DNA of 64,000 nucleotides from Pseudomonas sp. RIT-PI-S (GCF_025642975.1 NZ_JANZKJ010000006.1:62001-126000); one strand, 5' to 3'. Positions 20,191-31,731 are shown, counted from the stretch's first letter. Notes: generated by a model not told the origin, from the letters alone. Translations and numbers: made by a program.

Positions 20191-20775
20191 ATGCCCGCAC
20201 AATTGCGTTCACAGCGCCTGAACCAGGCTACCCACGCACCTCATGAACGGCTTGATACACTGGTCAAATCTTATGCACCGTTCAATAACCGGGAAAACTT
20301 CAGCCACTTCGTCGTCGCGCAGTACCGCTTTCAGCTGCAACTGCAGCCGTTGTACCGCGATCCTCGATTGATAGCGTTGATCCCGGACCTCTCGGCCCGG
20401 TGCCGCGCCGAACAGGCTCGGCAGGACCTGATAGACCTCGGGGTCGCACCCCCCGCTACCGAGCCGGGCGAACTGCATGACCTGCCCGTTGCCGCTGCGC
20501 TGGGGTGGATTTTTGTCTCCGAAGGGTCGAAACTCGGCGCCGCGTTTCTGATCAAGCGTGCCGAAGCCCTTGGATTGTCCGAAACTTTCGGTGCTCGCCA
20601 CCTCGGCGAGCCGGAAGGCGGCCGGGCTGAGGGTTGGAAGCGCTTTATCCGGATGCTCGACGGCTTGCCCTTGAGCGAAGATGAAAACGCCGAGGCCGAG
20701 AGCGCCGCGATCGCTGCGTTCGAACGTTTCAGCGAATTATTACGCCAGGCCTATGCCCATGTCGCATTGGCTTAA
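20191..20775 (+). CDS. hemO: biliverdin-producing heme oxygenase (HemO/PigA type)
   Basis: Cleaves imported heme in the cytoplasm to biliverdin, CO and iron. The 194-residue protein aligns by eye with P. aeruginosa PigA: the proximal histidine is H18 in APHERLDTLVKS, and the distal helix is EGSKLGAAFL. FGARHLGEPEGGRAEGWKRF is diagnostic. N11 in RLNQAT matches the Asn implicated in the unusual delta/beta cleavage of PigA, so a non-alpha biliverdin is possible. AAGGAT lies before the ATG. It follows the receptor gene by 120 bp. Confidence 0.92.
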   Translation: MPAQLRSQRLNQATHAPHERLDTLVKSYAPFNNRENFSHFVVAQYRFQLQLQPLYRDPRLIALIPDLSARCRAEQARQDLIDLGVAPPATEPGELHDLPVAAALGWIFVSEGSKLGAAFLIKRAEALGLSETFGARHLGEPEGGRAEGWKRFIRMLDGLPLSEDENAEAESAAIAAFERFSELLRQAYAHVALA

Positions 20776-20824
20776 CAGCACCGCGCAAGCAGGCGGCGCG
20801 GCTATCAGGGCACAGGCCAGTACC

Positions 20825-21232
20825 ATGCCACAGGTTTCTCCCAATCGCTCCCGCCTCGCTCGCATCCTTTATGGGGTGCTCGCTTATGTCTGCCTGGGCA
20901 TCGGCATAGTGGCGATCTTCATACCTGGCTTGCCCACCACCGAGTTCGTACTGATCGCCGCCTGGGCCGCCACGCGAAGCTCACCTCGGCTCGCCGCATG
21001 GCTGGAACGGCACAAGGTGTTCGGCCCGATCATCGCCAATTGGCGCAACGGCAAGGTCATCACGCGCCGCTCCAAGCTGGCGGCCACCTTCAGCATGTTG
21101 CTGTGTGCAACCATCATGTGGCTGATGCTGCGCCACTACTGGCCGATCTACGCGGCCATCGGGGGGATGGTGCTCGTCAACCTATGGATTTGGTCTCGCC
21201 CAGAATCAATAAGCGGATCCAAAAAGCAATGA
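20825..21232 (+). CDS. YbaN-type DUF454 inner-membrane protein
   Basis: A small membrane protein of unknown function, 135 residues from the ATG at 20825. It has two hydrophobic segments early (about 12-45, ILYGVLAYVCLGIGIVAIFIPGLPTTEFVLIAAWAATRSSPRL) and two late (about 80-125). The IPGLPTTEF motif defines the DUF454 family. In-frame ATGs at 20753 and 20759 would overlap hemO and are alternatives; no convincing ribosome site decides between them. Genes of this family often sit next to heme or iron genes, as here. Confidence 0.8.
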   Translation: MPQVSPNRSRLARILYGVLAYVCLGIGIVAIFIPGLPTTEFVLIAAWAATRSSPRLAAWLERHKVFGPIIANWRNGKVITRRSKLAATFSMLLCATIMWLMLRHYWPIYAAIGGMVLVNLWIWSRPESISGSKKQ

Positions 21233-21250
21233 CCATTCGTCGGAAATATT

Positions 21251-21277
21251 TCAAGCCGTAACATTGCAGGCCGATGC
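21251..21277 (+). promoter_or_regulatory. FliA (sigma-28) type promoter for the chemoreceptor gene
   Basis: TCAA-N15-GCCGATGC closely matches the flagellar sigma consensus TAAA-N15-GCCGATAA. It lies about 77 bp before the chemoreceptor ATG, in line with motility-coupled expression. Confidence 0.65.
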
Positions 21278-21353
21278 GATGAGGTAGCCGACTTTCGGCA
21301 TGCGGGGCGCCCTGTCCTCGCTGACCAGTGCCCCCCTCATTGTGAGCGCTCCC

Positions 21354-23492
21354 ATGTTGCAGACACTTTCCATCCGCTTGAAGATTGTTCTCCTGGCAGG
21401 GCTCTGTCTTGTCGCCGTGGTCGCCACGGTGGTGGGCATGAACCTCTACCAAAGCCGCCAAAACAACCAGCTGGTCAGCACGTCGAGCGAGCGCATGCTC
21501 ACCGCCAGCGTTGAAAAGCTCCTGCTCGCGCAGGCTGCGGAAAAAGCCGCGCTGCTGCAGAAAACCTATAGCGGCGACGTGATGCTGGCCAGCGACGTGG
21601 CCGAGCAAATGGCCCAACTGAGCGGCGCCGGTAAGCGCCATGGTTTTGAGGATGCCTCGGTGCGCGAGGAGGCGAACCGCTCGTTGGAGCTGGCGTTCAA
21701 GCGCAACAACGACGTGCTGGGCGTATGGGCGGTCTTCGAGCCTAATGCCTTCGACGGTCACGACGCGGCCTTCGCCGGCGACGTGGCCCGTGGCTCCAAC
21801 GCCAATGGCCGCTTCAGCATGTATTGGAGCCGCTATGACGGCACCGACAGCAATACGGTGATCGAAGAAAGCGAGTTGGCGAAGACCGATATCAATGCCA
21901 GCGGCGTGCCCTACAACACGTGGTACACCTGCGCCTTCCAGGCGGGTAAGTTGTGCCTGCTGGAACCCTATGCCGACACCATCAACAACAAGACCGTGCT
22001 GATGACCACCATTGCCTTGCCGATCCGGGTGGAAGGCAAGATCGTGGGCGTTGCCGGTGTAGACCTGGCGCTCAATTCGCTGCAAGCGAGCGCGGTCAAG
22101 GCCAAGGCTGAACTGTTCGACGGCGCAGGCCACATCATGGTGCTGTCGAGCAAGGGCGTGCTGGCCGCTAACAGCGATGCCGCCGACACGCTGGGCAAGC
22201 GCATCGACACTTCCCTGGGCGATGAAGGCCGGGAAATCCTGCAATTGGTCCAGGGTGGAACCGCGAAGGTAGTAGCGCGCGGCGACATCATTCGGGCCAT
22301 TTACCCAGTCGTACCGGTCGAAGGTGCCCCCGCCTGGGGCGTCGCCATCGACCTGCCGCGCAATGTGTTGCTCGCCGACGCGCTCAAGCTGCAAGGGCTG
22401 CTCGACAGCGCGCAGAACAGCGGTGCCCTGCAAACCCTGCTGGTGGCCGTGATGGCTGGCCTGCTTGGCCTGGCCCTGCTGTGGCTGACCGCATCGGGCG
22501 TGACCCGCCCAATCACGGGCGTAGCGATGATGCTCAAGGATATCGCCAGCGGCGAGGGCGACCTGACTCGCCGCATCCAATACGCTCGCCGCGACGAATT
22601 GGGCGAACTGGCCAGCTGGTTCAACCGCTTCCTGGACAAACTGCAACCGACCATCGCACAGATCAAGACCAGCATCACCGAAGCGCGTGCTACCGCCGAC
22701 CAGTCTTCCGAGATCGCCCGGCAGACCAGCGACGGCATGCAGGTGCAGTTCCGCGAGATCGACCAGGTGGCTACCGCTTCCAACCAGATGAGCGCGACCG
22801 CCCAGGAAGTCGCCAGCAGCGCTTCGAACGCTGCGAACGCGGCCAAGGGCGCGGACCAGTCCGCCCGTGACGGCATGAACATCATCGAGCGCAGCACCCG
22901 CGACATCAACGGCCTGGCCGATGAAGTGAGCAAGGCGGTGGGCGAAGTGGAAACCCTGGCCGTCAACAGCGAGCAGATCGGCACCGTACTGGAAGTGATC
23001 CGCAGCATCGCCGAGCAAACCAACCTGCTGGCGCTCAACGCCGCGATCGAAGCGGCCCGGGCCGGTGAAAGCGGCCGAGGCTTCGCGGTGGTGGCCGATG
23101 AAGTACGCAACCTCGCCAAGCGCACCCAAGACTCGGTGGAAGAGATCCGCCACGTGATCGAGCGCATCCAAAGCGCCACCCGCGACGTGGTATCGACCAT
23201 GCATTCGAGCCAGGGCAAGGCGCAGGACAACGCCACGCAGATCCTGCAAGCGTCGTCGGCGCTGTCGCGAATCAGCGAAGCGGTAGGGATCATCAGCGAA
23301 ATGAACCTGCAGATCGCCAGCGCCGCGGAGGAGCAAAGCGCGGTGGCCGAAGAAGTGAACCGCAACGTGTCGGCGATCCGCATGGTCACCGAGACCCTGA
23401 CCGGCCAGGCGACCGAATCGGCCCAGGTGAGCAGCCAGCTCAATGCCCTGGCCAGCCAGCAAATGCGCCTGATGGACCAGTTCAAGGTCTGA
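21354..23492 (+). CDS. methyl-accepting chemotaxis protein with a large double-Cache-type periplasmic domain
   Basis: A chemoreceptor of 712 residues from the ATG at 21354. It has TM1 (about 8-30), a periplasmic sensor of about 325 residues that looks like a dCache_1 domain ([42 protein letters not shown]), TM2 (about 360-382), HAMP (about 383-437) and a cytoplasmic signalling domain with the conserved hairpin tip [32 protein letters not shown] (about 554-585). The canonical amino-acid-binding dCache motif is not obvious, so the ligand is unknown. It has its own FliA-type promoter and is followed by a hairpin. Confidence 0.92.
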   Translation: MLQTLSIRLKIVLLAGLCLVAVVATVVGMNLYQSRQNNQLVSTSSERMLTASVEKLLLAQAAEKAALLQKTYSGDVMLASDVAEQMAQLSGAGKRHGFEDASVREEANRSLELAFKRNNDVLGVWAVFEPNAFDGHDAAFAGDVARGSNANGRFSMYWSRYDGTDSNTVIEESELAKTDINASGVPYNTWYTCAFQAGKLCLLEPYADTINNKTVLMTTIALPIRVEGKIVGVAGVDLALNSLQASAVKAKAELFDGAGHIMVLSSKGVLAANSDAADTLGKRIDTSLGDEGREILQLVQGGTAKVVARGDIIRAIYPVVPVEGAPAWGVAIDLPRNVLLADALKLQGLLDSAQNSGALQTLLVAVMAGLLGLALLWLTASGVTRPITGVAMMLKDIASGEGDLTRRIQYARRDELGELASWFNRFLDKLQPTIAQIKTSITEARATADQSSEIARQTSDGMQVQFREIDQVATASNQMSATAQEVASSASNAANAAKGADQSARDGMNIIERSTRDINGLADEVSKAVGEVETLAVNSEQIGTVLEVIRSIAEQTNLLALNAAIEAARAGESGRGFAVVADEVRNLAKRTQDSVEEIRHVIERIQSATRDVVSTMHSSQGKAQDNATQILQASSALSRISEAVGIISEMNLQIASAAEEQSAVAEEVNRNVSAIRMVTETLTGQATESAQVSSQLNALASQQMRLMDQFKV

Positions 23493-23530
23493 GCCCCGAT
23501 AGCCGTTGGCCGTCTATGCTTGATGTTCCA

Positions 23531-23551
23531 CGCCCCGGACCCACCGGGGCG
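23531..23551 (+). terminator. hairpin after the chemoreceptor gene
   Basis: A perfect 8-bp stem CGCCCCGG / CCGGGGCG with a 5-base loop starts 39 bp after the stop codon. Only TTC follows, so it may be a weak terminator or a 3'-end stabiliser. Confidence 0.5.
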
Positions 23552-23572
23552 TTCATCATGGGAGCGCCAGCC

Positions 23573-23932
23573 ATGTTCGAGCCTGGTCATCTGCACCTGG
23601 AACATACCCCCGTCCAGCCGCGCGACGTTGCCTACCAGCTGGACATCACCTACGAGCCTCGCGGGAACGCCAGCGGCGCCGTCATGCACTTCCAAGTAGC
23701 CGGTGACATCGCGGGCCAAGCGGTGCACGAAAGCTTCGACCTCCCTCGGGACCTGGCCTTCAACTTTGCCAGCGACATCGACCATCTGGCGCGCCGGCAT
23801 GGCCTGCCCGCTACCCAGGTATTGCCGATCAGCCTGCACCGTCAGTACGACGCCATGTTCGCCGACATCCAGCACAAGCTCGAGCGCCACTGTGGCGACC
23901 CGGTCGACCTGGACCATTTGGCCCAGCGCTGA
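23573..23932 (+). CDS. DUF5064-type hypothetical protein
   Basis: A 119-residue soluble protein of unknown function typical of Pseudomonas. The ATG at 23573 is preceded by GGGAG at a good distance. MFEPGHLHLEHTP and a central beta-rich stretch (YQLDITYEPRGNASGAVMHFQVAGDI) suggest a small PilZ- or FHA-sized single domain, but I recognise no catalytic motif. The C-terminus is helical. It lies between the chemoreceptor and gcsR and could be cotranscribed with the former. Confidence 0.7.
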   Translation: MFEPGHLHLEHTPVQPRDVAYQLDITYEPRGNASGAVMHFQVAGDIAGQAVHESFDLPRDLAFNFASDIDHLARRHGLPATQVLPISLHRQYDAMFADIQHKLERHCGDPVDLDHLAQR

Positions 23933-23951
23933 CGCGCAGCCGGGGCGGCGG

Positions 23952-23980
23952 TTCCTTCGCAGGCGCGGGCGAGGCATAAT
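23952..23980 (+). promoter_or_regulatory. possible sigma-70 promoter of gcsR
   Basis: TTCCTT and CATAAT with a 17-bp spacer lie 36 bp upstream of the gcsR ATG. The -10 is good and the -35 poor. Confidence 0.3.
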
Positions 23981-24015
23981 TCGCCGCTTCTGCCGCCCAG
24001 GCCTGCCTTACCCCC

Positions 24016-25524
24016 ATGCGTATTCACGTCAGCTTCCAAGACCGCGTTGGCATCACTCAGGAAGTGCTCGCCCTGCTAGGCGCGCGCAACCTCAACCTCG
24101 ACGCGGTCGAGATGGTGCCGCCCAATGTCTATATCGATGCCCCCACGCTGAGCGCGGCTGTGCTCGACGAACTGCGCGGCGCGCTGTTCAGCGTGAAAGG
24201 TGTACAGGCGGTGACCGTAGTGGACATCCTCCCCGGCCAGCGGCGGCACCTGCAGCTCGATGCCTTGCTGGCGGCCATGAGCGACCCGGTGTTGGCGGTG
24301 GACTCCACCGGCAAGGTGCTGCTGGCCAACCCGGCGATGATTTCCCTGTACGGCGCGGAGCCCGCGGGCCTAGCGCTTGGGCAGCTGTTCAATGACCCGG
24401 CGCTGCTGACGGCATTGCTGGAGAACGGTTTTCGCTTGCCCTTGCGGGAGGTGGCCGTGCAGGGCGAAACCCTGCTGCTCGACGCCACGCCTATCCCCAA
24501 TGCTGGGGCCTTGCTTACGCTGTACCCGCCCAACCGGATCGGCGAGCGTTTGGCGGCCTTGCACCATGACCACGCCGAAGGCTTCGAGGCCTTGCTTGGC
24601 GAGTCGGCCGCCATTCGCCAGCTCAAGGCGCGAGCCCAGCGCATCGCGACCCTGGATGCTCCTCTGCTTATTCATGGCGAAACCGGCACCGGCAAGGAGT
24701 TGGTGGCCCGCGCCTGCCATGCCGCCAGCGCCCGCCACGGTTCGCCCTTCCTGGCCCTGAACTGCGCTGCGCTGCCAGAGAACCTCGCCGAGAGCGAGCT
24801 GTTCGGTTACGCCCCCGGCGCTTTCACCGGCGCCCAGCGCGGCGGCAAGCCCGGTTTGATGGAGCTGGCTCACCAAGGCACGGTGTTTCTGGACGAGATC
24901 GGCGAAATGTCGCCGTATTTGCAGGCCAAGCTGCTGCGCTTTCTCAACGACGGCAGTTTCCGCCGGGTAGGTGGCGAGCGTGAAGTGAAGGTGAATGTGC
25001 GCATCCTCAGCGCCACGCACCGCGACCTGGGCAAGATGGTTGGCGAAGGGACCTTCCGCGAAGACCTCTACTACCGCCTCAATGTGCTCAACCTGGAAGT
25101 GCCGCCACTGCGCGACCGCGGCCAGGACATCCTCCTGCTGGCACGTTGGTTCATGCGCCAGGCCTGCGCGCAGATCGGCCGCCCGGTGTGCCGCCTGGCC
25201 CCAGGGACGTACCCGGCGCTGTTGGGCAACCGTTGGCCGGGCAATGTTCGCCAACTGCAGAACGTGATCTTCCGCGCCGCCGCGATCTGCGAGAGCACCC
25301 TGGTCGACATCGGCGACCTGGATATCGCCGGCACTTCGGTAGCACAGCAGCGGGACCGGGAAGTCCACAGCCTGGAGCAGGCGATGGACGACTACGAACG
25401 CGCGCTCCTGGAAAAGCTCTACACCGACTACCCTTCCAGCCGTCAGTTGGCCGCCCGGTTGCACACCTCCCACACCGCCATTGCCAACCGCCTGCGTAAA
25501 TACGGCATCCCAGGCACCCCGTGA
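24016..25524 (+). CDS. gcsR: GcsR, TyrR-like sigma-54 activator of the glycine cleavage operon
   Basis: A 502-residue enhancer-binding protein. It has an ACT-like domain (1-72, FQDRVGITQEVLALLGARNLNLDAVEM), a PAS domain (about 80-170), an AAA+ domain with Walker A GETGTGKE (221-228) and an intact GAFTGA loop (268-273), and a C-terminal TyrR-type helix-turn-helix (about 455-500, SSRQLAARLHTSHTAIANRLRKYGI). The intact GAFTGA loop, absent in E. coli TyrR, means it can act with sigma-54. In P. aeruginosa GcsR responds to glycine and activates the gcv operon. The operon follows immediately here with matching sites and a -24/-12 promoter. Confidence 0.93.
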   Translation: MRIHVSFQDRVGITQEVLALLGARNLNLDAVEMVPPNVYIDAPTLSAAVLDELRGALFSVKGVQAVTVVDILPGQRRHLQLDALLAAMSDPVLAVDSTGKVLLANPAMISLYGAEPAGLALGQLFNDPALLTALLENGFRLPLREVAVQGETLLLDATPIPNAGALLTLYPPNRIGERLAALHHDHAEGFEALLGESAAIRQLKARAQRIATLDAPLLIHGETGTGKELVARACHAASARHGSPFLALNCAALPENLAESELFGYAPGAFTGAQRGGKPGLMELAHQGTVFLDEIGEMSPYLQAKLLRFLNDGSFRRVGGEREVKVNVRILSATHRDLGKMVGEGTFREDLYYRLNVLNLEVPPLRDRGQDILLLARWFMRQACAQIGRPVCRLAPGTYPALLGNRWPGNVRQLQNVIFRAAAICESTLVDIGDLDIAGTSVAQQRDREVHSLEQAMDDYERALLEKLYTDYPSSRQLAARLHTSHTAIANRLRKYGIPGTP

Positions 25525-25601
25525 TACAGGGTTTGCCGTAGCCGCCACGGCCAGCCCGCTCTGGCAATGGGCGGGGTGTCAAAACCACAGGCGCTCCGAC
25601 G

Positions 25602-25619
25602 CGGCACGTTCGCGTTACA
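25602..25619 (-). promoter_or_regulatory. GcsR-like binding site 1
   Basis: On the minus strand it reads TGTAACG-CGAA-CGTGCCG, one mismatch from the TGTAACG-N4-CGTTCCG consensus I recall for P. aeruginosa GcsR. It is about 140-160 bp upstream of the sigma-54 promoter, a normal enhancer distance. Confidence 0.65.
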
Positions 25620-25620
25620 G

Positions 25621-25638
25621 CGTAATGATTTCAATACA
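25621..25638 (+). promoter_or_regulatory. GcsR-like binding site 2 (degenerate)
   Basis: CGTAATG-ATTT-CAATACA has the same 7-4-7 layout and starts 19 bp after site 1. It keeps the GTAA and TACA ends but diverges elsewhere. Confidence 0.4.
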
Positions 25639-25676
25639 GCTCACATGCCCGAAATTGCGGCCCATGCTCCAATCGC

Positions 25677-25694
25677 TGTAAACATTTCGCTACA
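25677..25694 (+). promoter_or_regulatory. GcsR-like binding site 3
   Basis: TGTAAAC-ATTT-CGCTACA has the 18-bp 7-4-7 layout with TGTA/TACA ends, 66 bp upstream of the sigma-54 promoter. Confidence 0.5.
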
Positions 25695-25759
25695 CCCTCG
25701 AGAGTCGTGCCTATGCTGAGCCTTGGTATTGCCCAGCAAAACCGGGGCCGTGCCCTGTT

Positions 25760-25775
25760 TGGCAACCAATTTGCA
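25760..25775 (+). promoter_or_regulatory. sigma-54 (-24/-12) promoter of gcvH
   Basis: TGGCAAC-N4-TTGCA keeps GG and GC at the invariant positions with the exact 16-bp layout of TGGCACG-N4-TTGCW. Transcription would start near 25787, giving a leader of about 60 bases before gcvH. The 321-bp gap 25525-25845 holds this promoter and the GcsR-like sites and no gene. Confidence 0.85.
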
Positions 25776-25845
25776 ATGCCTCCGCCACCTTGCCCGCTAC
25801 CACGGGCCCTCGTTTCTGGCCGTTTTGGCCTTCAGGGAGTGCTGC

Positions 25846-26223
25846 ATGAGCGTTTTGCGTTTCACCCACGAGCATGAATGGCTGCGCGCCGAAACCGATG
25901 GCACCGTGACCGTCGGCATTACCGTTTTCGCTCAAGAAGCGTTGGGTGACGTGGTTTTCGTGCAACTGCCAACGCCCGGTGGTCATGCCGCTGACGCTGA
26001 AGTCGCCGTGCTGGAGTCAGTAAAAGCAGCAAGCAGCATCAATATGCCGCTGGACGGCGAGATCGTCGAAGTCAACCAGGCGCTGGAAGCCAACCCCGAG
26101 CTGGTCAACGAAGACCCTCTGGGCAACGGCTGGTTCTTCCGCTTCAAGCCGGCCGATGCCGCGCAACTCGATGGCCTGCTTGACCAGGACGCCTACGATC
26201 AACTCATCGCCGCCCAAGCTTGA
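25846..26223 (+). CDS. gcvH: glycine cleavage system H protein
   Basis: The lipoylated carrier that shuttles the aminomethyl group between the P, T and L proteins. It has 125 residues from the ATG at 25846, preceded by AGGGAG; longer in-frame starts would run back into the sigma-54 promoter. The lipoyl lysine is K60 in [13 protein letters not shown], and the family blocks [13 protein letters not shown] ([10 protein letters not shown]) and [11 protein letters not shown] are present. First gene of gcvH-gcvP-sdaA-gcvT. Confidence 0.96.
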   Translation: MSVLRFTHEHEWLRAETDGTVTVGITVFAQEALGDVVFVQLPTPGGHAADAEVAVLESVKAASSINMPLDGEIVEVNQALEANPELVNEDPLGNGWFFRFKPADAAQLDGLLDQDAYDQLIAAQA

Positions 26224-26234
26224 GGAGACGCAAC

Positions 26235-29093
26235 ATGCCTTTTGACGTTGCTTTGACTACCGATAACGAATTCATCGCCCGCCACATCGGCCCCCGTGCC
26301 GCAGACGAACAAGCCCTGCTCGATACCTTGGGCTTCGATAGCCTGGAAGCGCTCACCACGGCCGTGATCCCCGACGCCATCAAGGGCACCAGCGTGCTCG
26401 ACAGCGATGCCGGCCAAAGCGAGGCCGATGCCCTTGCTGCGCTCAAAGCCATCGCAGGGAAGAACCAACTGCTCAAAAGCCTGATCGGCCAGGGTTACTA
26501 CAACACCCACACGCCAGCGCCGATCCTGCGCAACCTGCTGGAAAACCCGGCTTGGTATACCGCCTACACGCCCTACCAGCCGGAAATTTCCCAGGGCCGC
26601 CTCGAAGCGCTGCTCAATTTCCAGACCCTGGTCAGCGACCTGACCGGGCTGCCGATCGCCAATGCCTCGCTGCTGGACGAAGCGACCGCCGCCGCCGAAG
26701 CCATGACCTTCTGCAAGCGCCTGTCGAAGAACCGTGCCGGCCATGCGTTCTTTGCTTCGGTCCACTGCCATCCGCAAACCCTTGACGTGCTGCGTACCCG
26801 GGCCGAGCCGCTGGGTATCGAAGTGGTAGTCGGCGATGAGCACAGCCTCGACGACACCAGCGCGTTCTTTGGCGCGCTGCTGCAGTACCCGGCAAGCAAT
26901 GGCGACCTGCTGGACTATGCCGCGGTGGTCGAACGCTTCCACGGCAGCCAGGCCCTGGTGGCCGTGGCCGCCGACCTGCTGGCCCTGACCCTGCTCACCC
27001 CGCCGGGCGAATTCGGCGCCGACGTAGCCATCGGCAGCGCGCAGCGCTTCGGCGTTCCGCTGGGCTTCGGCGGCCCGCATGCCGCGTACTTCTCCACCCG
27101 CGATGCCTACAAGCGCGACATGCCAGGCCGGTTGGTTGGCGTGTCCATCGACCGCCACGGCAAGCCGGCGTATCGCCTGGCCATGCAAACCCGTGAGCAA
27201 CACATCCGCCGCGAGAAGGCCACCAGCAACATCTGCACCGCGCAGGTATTGCTCGCCAACATTGCCAGCATGTTTGCGGTGTACCACGGCCCGCAAGGCC
27301 TGCAGCAGATCGCCAAGCGCACCCACGCGCTCACTGCGATCCTTGCCGCCGGCCTTCGCGAAATCGGCGTCGCCGTCGAGCAGACACATTTCTTCGACAC
27401 CCTCACCCTGCGCACCGGCGCCGCCACCGCCGAAGTCCACGCCAATGCCCGCGCTGCCGGCTTCAACCTGCGCCAAGTGGATGCCGAGCGGGTGGGGCTG
27501 TCGCTGGACGAAACCAGCCGCCAGGCCGACGTCGAGGCGATCTGGGCATTGCTTGCCAGCGGTCAGCAGCCGAACTTCGCCAGCCTCGCGGCCAGCACCT
27601 CCAGCGCGCTGCCCAGTGGCCAGCTGCGCCAGAGCGCAATCCTCAGCCATCCGGTATTCAACCGCTATCACTCGGAAACCGAGCTGATGCGTTACCTGCG
27701 CCGCCTGGCCGACAAAGACCTGGCCCTGGATCGCACCATGATCCCGCTGGGCTCCTGCACCATGAAGCTCAACGCCGCCAGCGAAATGATTCCCGTGACC
27801 TGGGCCGAGTTCGGCAACCTGCACCCCTTCGCACCCGCCGAGCAAAGCCAGGGTTACCAAGCCCTGACCGACGAGCTGGAGGCGATGCTCTGCGCTGCGA
27901 CCGGCTACGACGCGGTGTCGTTGCAACCCAACGCCGGCTCTCAGGGCGAATACGCAGGCCTGCTGGCCATCCGCGCCTACCATCAGAGCCGCGGTGACAG
28001 CCAGCGCGACCTTTGCCTGATCCCCTCCTCGGCCCACGGCACCAACCCGGCGACCGCACACATGGCGGGCATGCGCGTGGTGGTCACCGCCTGCGATGCC
28101 CGCGGCAACGTGGATATCGACGACCTGCGCGCCAAGGCCCTGGAGCACCGTGACCGCCTGGCCGCGTTGATGATCACCTACCCGTCCACCCATGGCGTGT
28201 TCGAGGAAGGGATCAGCGAGATCTGCCAGATCATCCACGACAACGGCGGCCAGGTGTACATCGACGGCGCCAACATGAACGCCATGGTCGGCCTGTGTGC
28301 ACCGGGCAAGTTCGGCGGCGACGTGTCCCACCTGAACCTGCACAAAACCTTCTGCATCCCTCACGGCGGCGGCGGCCCCGGCGTGGGCCCGATCGGCGTG
28401 AAGGCTCACCTGGCGCCGTTCCTGCCAGGCCATGGCCAGCTCGAGCGCAAAGAAGGTGCGGTCTGCGCCGCGCCGTTCGGCAGCGCGAGCATCCTGCCGA
28501 TCACCTGGATGTACATTCGGATGATGGGCGGCGCGGGGCTTAAGCGCGCGTCGCAGATGGCCATCCTCAATGCCAACTACATTGCCCGCCGGCTCGAGGA
28601 GCACTACCCCGTGCTCTACACTGGCAGCAACGGCCTGGTCGCGCACGAATGCATCCTGGACCTGCGCCCGATCAAAGACAGCAGCGGCATCAGTGTGGAC
28701 GACGTGGCCAAGCGCCTGATCGATTTCGGCTTCCATGCACCGACCATGTCGTTCCCGGTCGCCGGCACGCTGATGATCGAGCCCACCGAGAGCGAATCCA
28801 AGGAAGAGCTGGACCGCTTCTGCGACGCCATGGTCTGCATCCGCGAGGAAATTCGTGGGGTTGAAAGCGGTGCCCTGGACGCCGAGGACAACCCGCTGAA
28901 AAACGCCCCTCATACCGCTGAGGAACTGTTGGGTGAATGGCCACACAGCTATAGCCGTGAACAGGCCGCTTACCCGTTGGCGACCTTGAAAGCCGGCAAG
29001 TACTGGCCGCCGGTAGGCCGGGTGGACAACGTGTTTGGCGACCGCAACCTGGTTTGCGCATGCCCGCCGATCGAAGTCTATCAAGAAGCTTGA
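26235..29093 (+). CDS. gcvP: glycine dehydrogenase (decarboxylating), P protein
   Basis: The PLP enzyme that decarboxylates glycine and loads the H protein. The 952-residue length is that of the fused P protein. The PLP lysine lies in [21 protein letters not shown], and [13 protein letters not shown] and [12 protein letters not shown] are family blocks. The ATG at 26235, 11 bp after the gcvH stop, follows GAGGAG. Downstream, sdaA starts after 108 bp. Confidence 0.97.
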   Translation: MPFDVALTTDNEFIARHIGPRAADEQALLDTLGFDSLEALTTAVIPDAIKGTSVLDSDAGQSEADALAALKAIAGKNQLLKSLIGQGYYNTHTPAPILRNLLENPAWYTAYTPYQPEISQGRLEALLNFQTLVSDLTGLPIANASLLDEATAAAEAMTFCKRLSKNRAGHAFFASVHCHPQTLDVLRTRAEPLGIEVVVGDEHSLDDTSAFFGALLQYPASNGDLLDYAAVVERFHGSQALVAVAADLLALTLLTPPGEFGADVAIGSAQRFGVPLGFGGPHAAYFSTRDAYKRDMPGRLVGVSIDRHGKPAYRLAMQTREQHIRREKATSNICTAQVLLANIASMFAVYHGPQGLQQIAKRTHALTAILAAGLREIGVAVEQTHFFDTLTLRTGAATAEVHANARAAGFNLRQVDAERVGLSLDETSRQADVEAIWALLASGQQPNFASLAASTSSALPSGQLRQSAILSHPVFNRYHSETELMRYLRRLADKDLALDRTMIPLGSCTMKLNAASEMIPVTWAEFGNLHPFAPAEQSQGYQALTDELEAMLCAATGYDAVSLQPNAGSQGEYAGLLAIRAYHQSRGDSQRDLCLIPSSAHGTNPATAHMAGMRVVVTACDARGNVDIDDLRAKALEHRDRLAALMITYPSTHGVFEEGISEICQIIHDNGGQVYIDGANMNAMVGLCAPGKFGGDVSHLNLHKTFCIPHGGGGPGVGPIGVKAHLAPFLPGHGQLERKEGAVCAAPFGSASILPITWMYIRMMGGAGLKRASQMAILNANYIARRLEEHYPVLYTGSNGLVAHECILDLRPIKDSSGISVDDVAKRLIDFGFHAPTMSFPVAGTLMIEPTESESKEELDRFCDAMVCIREEIRGVESGALDAEDNPLKNAPHTAEELLGEWPHSYSREQAAYPLATLKAGKYWPPVGRVDNVFGDRNLVCACPPIEVYQEA

Positions 29094-29201
29094 GCCTTCT
29101 GGGGCGGCACCTCGCCGCCCCTTTCCGGCTGCCGATTCATTTACGCGTTGCACGAAGGCCGGCAAGCGCAGCCAGTTTTTCGTCCAGGGCGAGGAGCGAT
29201 A

Positions 29202-30578
<1,377 letters not shown>

Positions 30579-30609
30579 CGGCCACGGCCGCGGCAGAAGG
30601 AGTACAGCA

Positions 30610-31731
30610 ATGTCTGAAGTTCTATTGAAAACGCTGCTGCATGCGCTGCACCTGGAGCTGGGCGCGCGCATGGTGCCTTTCGCTGGCTACGAGATGCCGG
30701 TGCAGTACCCCTTGGGGGTGCTCAAGGAGCATCTGCATACCCGCGACAACGCGGGCCTGTTCGACGTATCGCACATGGGGCAGATCCGCCTGCGTGGAGC
30801 CAAGGCAGCAGCGGCGTTGGAAACGTTGGTACCGGTCGACATCATCGACCTACCGGTGGGCACCCAGCGCTATGCGCTGTTCACCAACGAACAAGGCGGC
30901 ATCCTGGATGACCTGATGGTTGCCAAGATTGCCGAGGACGACCTCTTCGTGGTGGTCAACGCCGCCTGCAAGGAGCAAGACCTGGCCCACCTGCGCGAGC
31001 ATCTAGCGGGGGCTTGTGAAATCGAGCCGTTGTTCGAGGAGCGGGCGCTGCTCGCCCTGCAAGGCCCGCGCGCGGTCGACGTCCTTGCCCGCCTGCAACC
31101 GGCGGCAGCAAGCATGACCTTTATGCAATTCGCCGCCATGGAGCTGGACGGCATCGCCTGCTTCGTCAGCCGTTCGGGCTATACCGGAGAAGACGGTTAC
31201 GAGATCTCCGTTCCCGCCGGTGACGCCGAGCGCCTCGCCCGCCGCCTGCTGGCCGAGCCTGAAGTCGCGCCCATCGGCTTGGGTGCGCGCGATTCCTTGC
31301 GGCTCGAAGCCGGGCTGTGCCTGTATGGGCACGATATGAATGCCGAGCTTACCCCGGTGGAGGCCAGCCTGGGCTGGGCCATTTCCAAGGCGCGGCGTGC
31401 AGACGGCGCCCGTGCCGGCGGCTTCCCTGGCGCCGAGCGTATTTATGCACAGCAACGCGAAGGCGTGCCCCGTAAGCGCGTGGGCTTGCTGCCTCAGGAT
31501 CGGATGCCTGTACGCGAAGGCGCCGAAGTGGTCGATGCCAGCGGTACGATCGTCGGGCAGGTATGCAGCGGCGGTTTTGGCCCTACCGTGAATGCTCCGG
31601 TGGCGATGGCCTGGATAGACGCGCACCTAAGTGGGCTGGATACCGAACTTTGGGCACTGGTGCGGGGCAAAAAAGTGCCGGTGAAGGTAGCTCGCATGCC
31701 GTTCGTGCCACAACGGTATTACCGCGGCTAG
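30610..31731 (+). CDS. gcvT: aminomethyltransferase, T protein of the glycine cleavage system
   Basis: Transfers the methylene group from the H protein to tetrahydrofolate, releasing ammonia. The 373 residues fit the family; MVPFAGYEMPVQY, LFDVSHMGQIRLRG and GYTGEDGYEISVP are diagnostic. The ATG at 30610 follows AAGGAG, 31 bp after sdaA. Last gene of the operon; no strong terminator lies directly behind it. Confidence 0.96.
   Translation: MSEVLLKTLLHALHLELGARMVPFAGYEMPVQYPLGVLKEHLHTRDNAGLFDVSHMGQIRLRGAKAAAALETLVPVDIIDLPVGTQRYALFTNEQGGILDDLMVAKIAEDDLFVVVNAACKEQDLAHLREHLAGACEIEPLFEERALLALQGPRAVDVLARLQPAAASMTFMQFAAMELDGIACFVSRSGYTGEDGYEISVPAGDAERLARRLLAEPEVAPIGLGARDSLRLEAGLCLYGHDMNAELTPVEASLGWAISKARRADGARAGGFPGAERIYAQQREGVPRKRVGLLPQDRMPVREGAEVVDASGTIVGQVCSGGFGPTVNAPVAMAWIDAHLSGLDTELWALVRGKKVPVKVARMPFVPQRYYRG

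Noticed and set aside
15807..21232. The heme cluster considered as a complete Has hemophore system.
   Set aside because: No hasA hemophore or dedicated type I secretion genes are present; only sigma factor, regulator, receptor and heme oxygenase are seen.
26199..29165. Very long open frame (988 codons) antisense to gcvP, and similar long antisense frames over the chemoreceptor, edd, valS and algA.
   Set aside because: High-G+C coding DNA commonly leaves antisense frames open. The sense-strand genes are full-length known families, and the antisense products match nothing I recognise.
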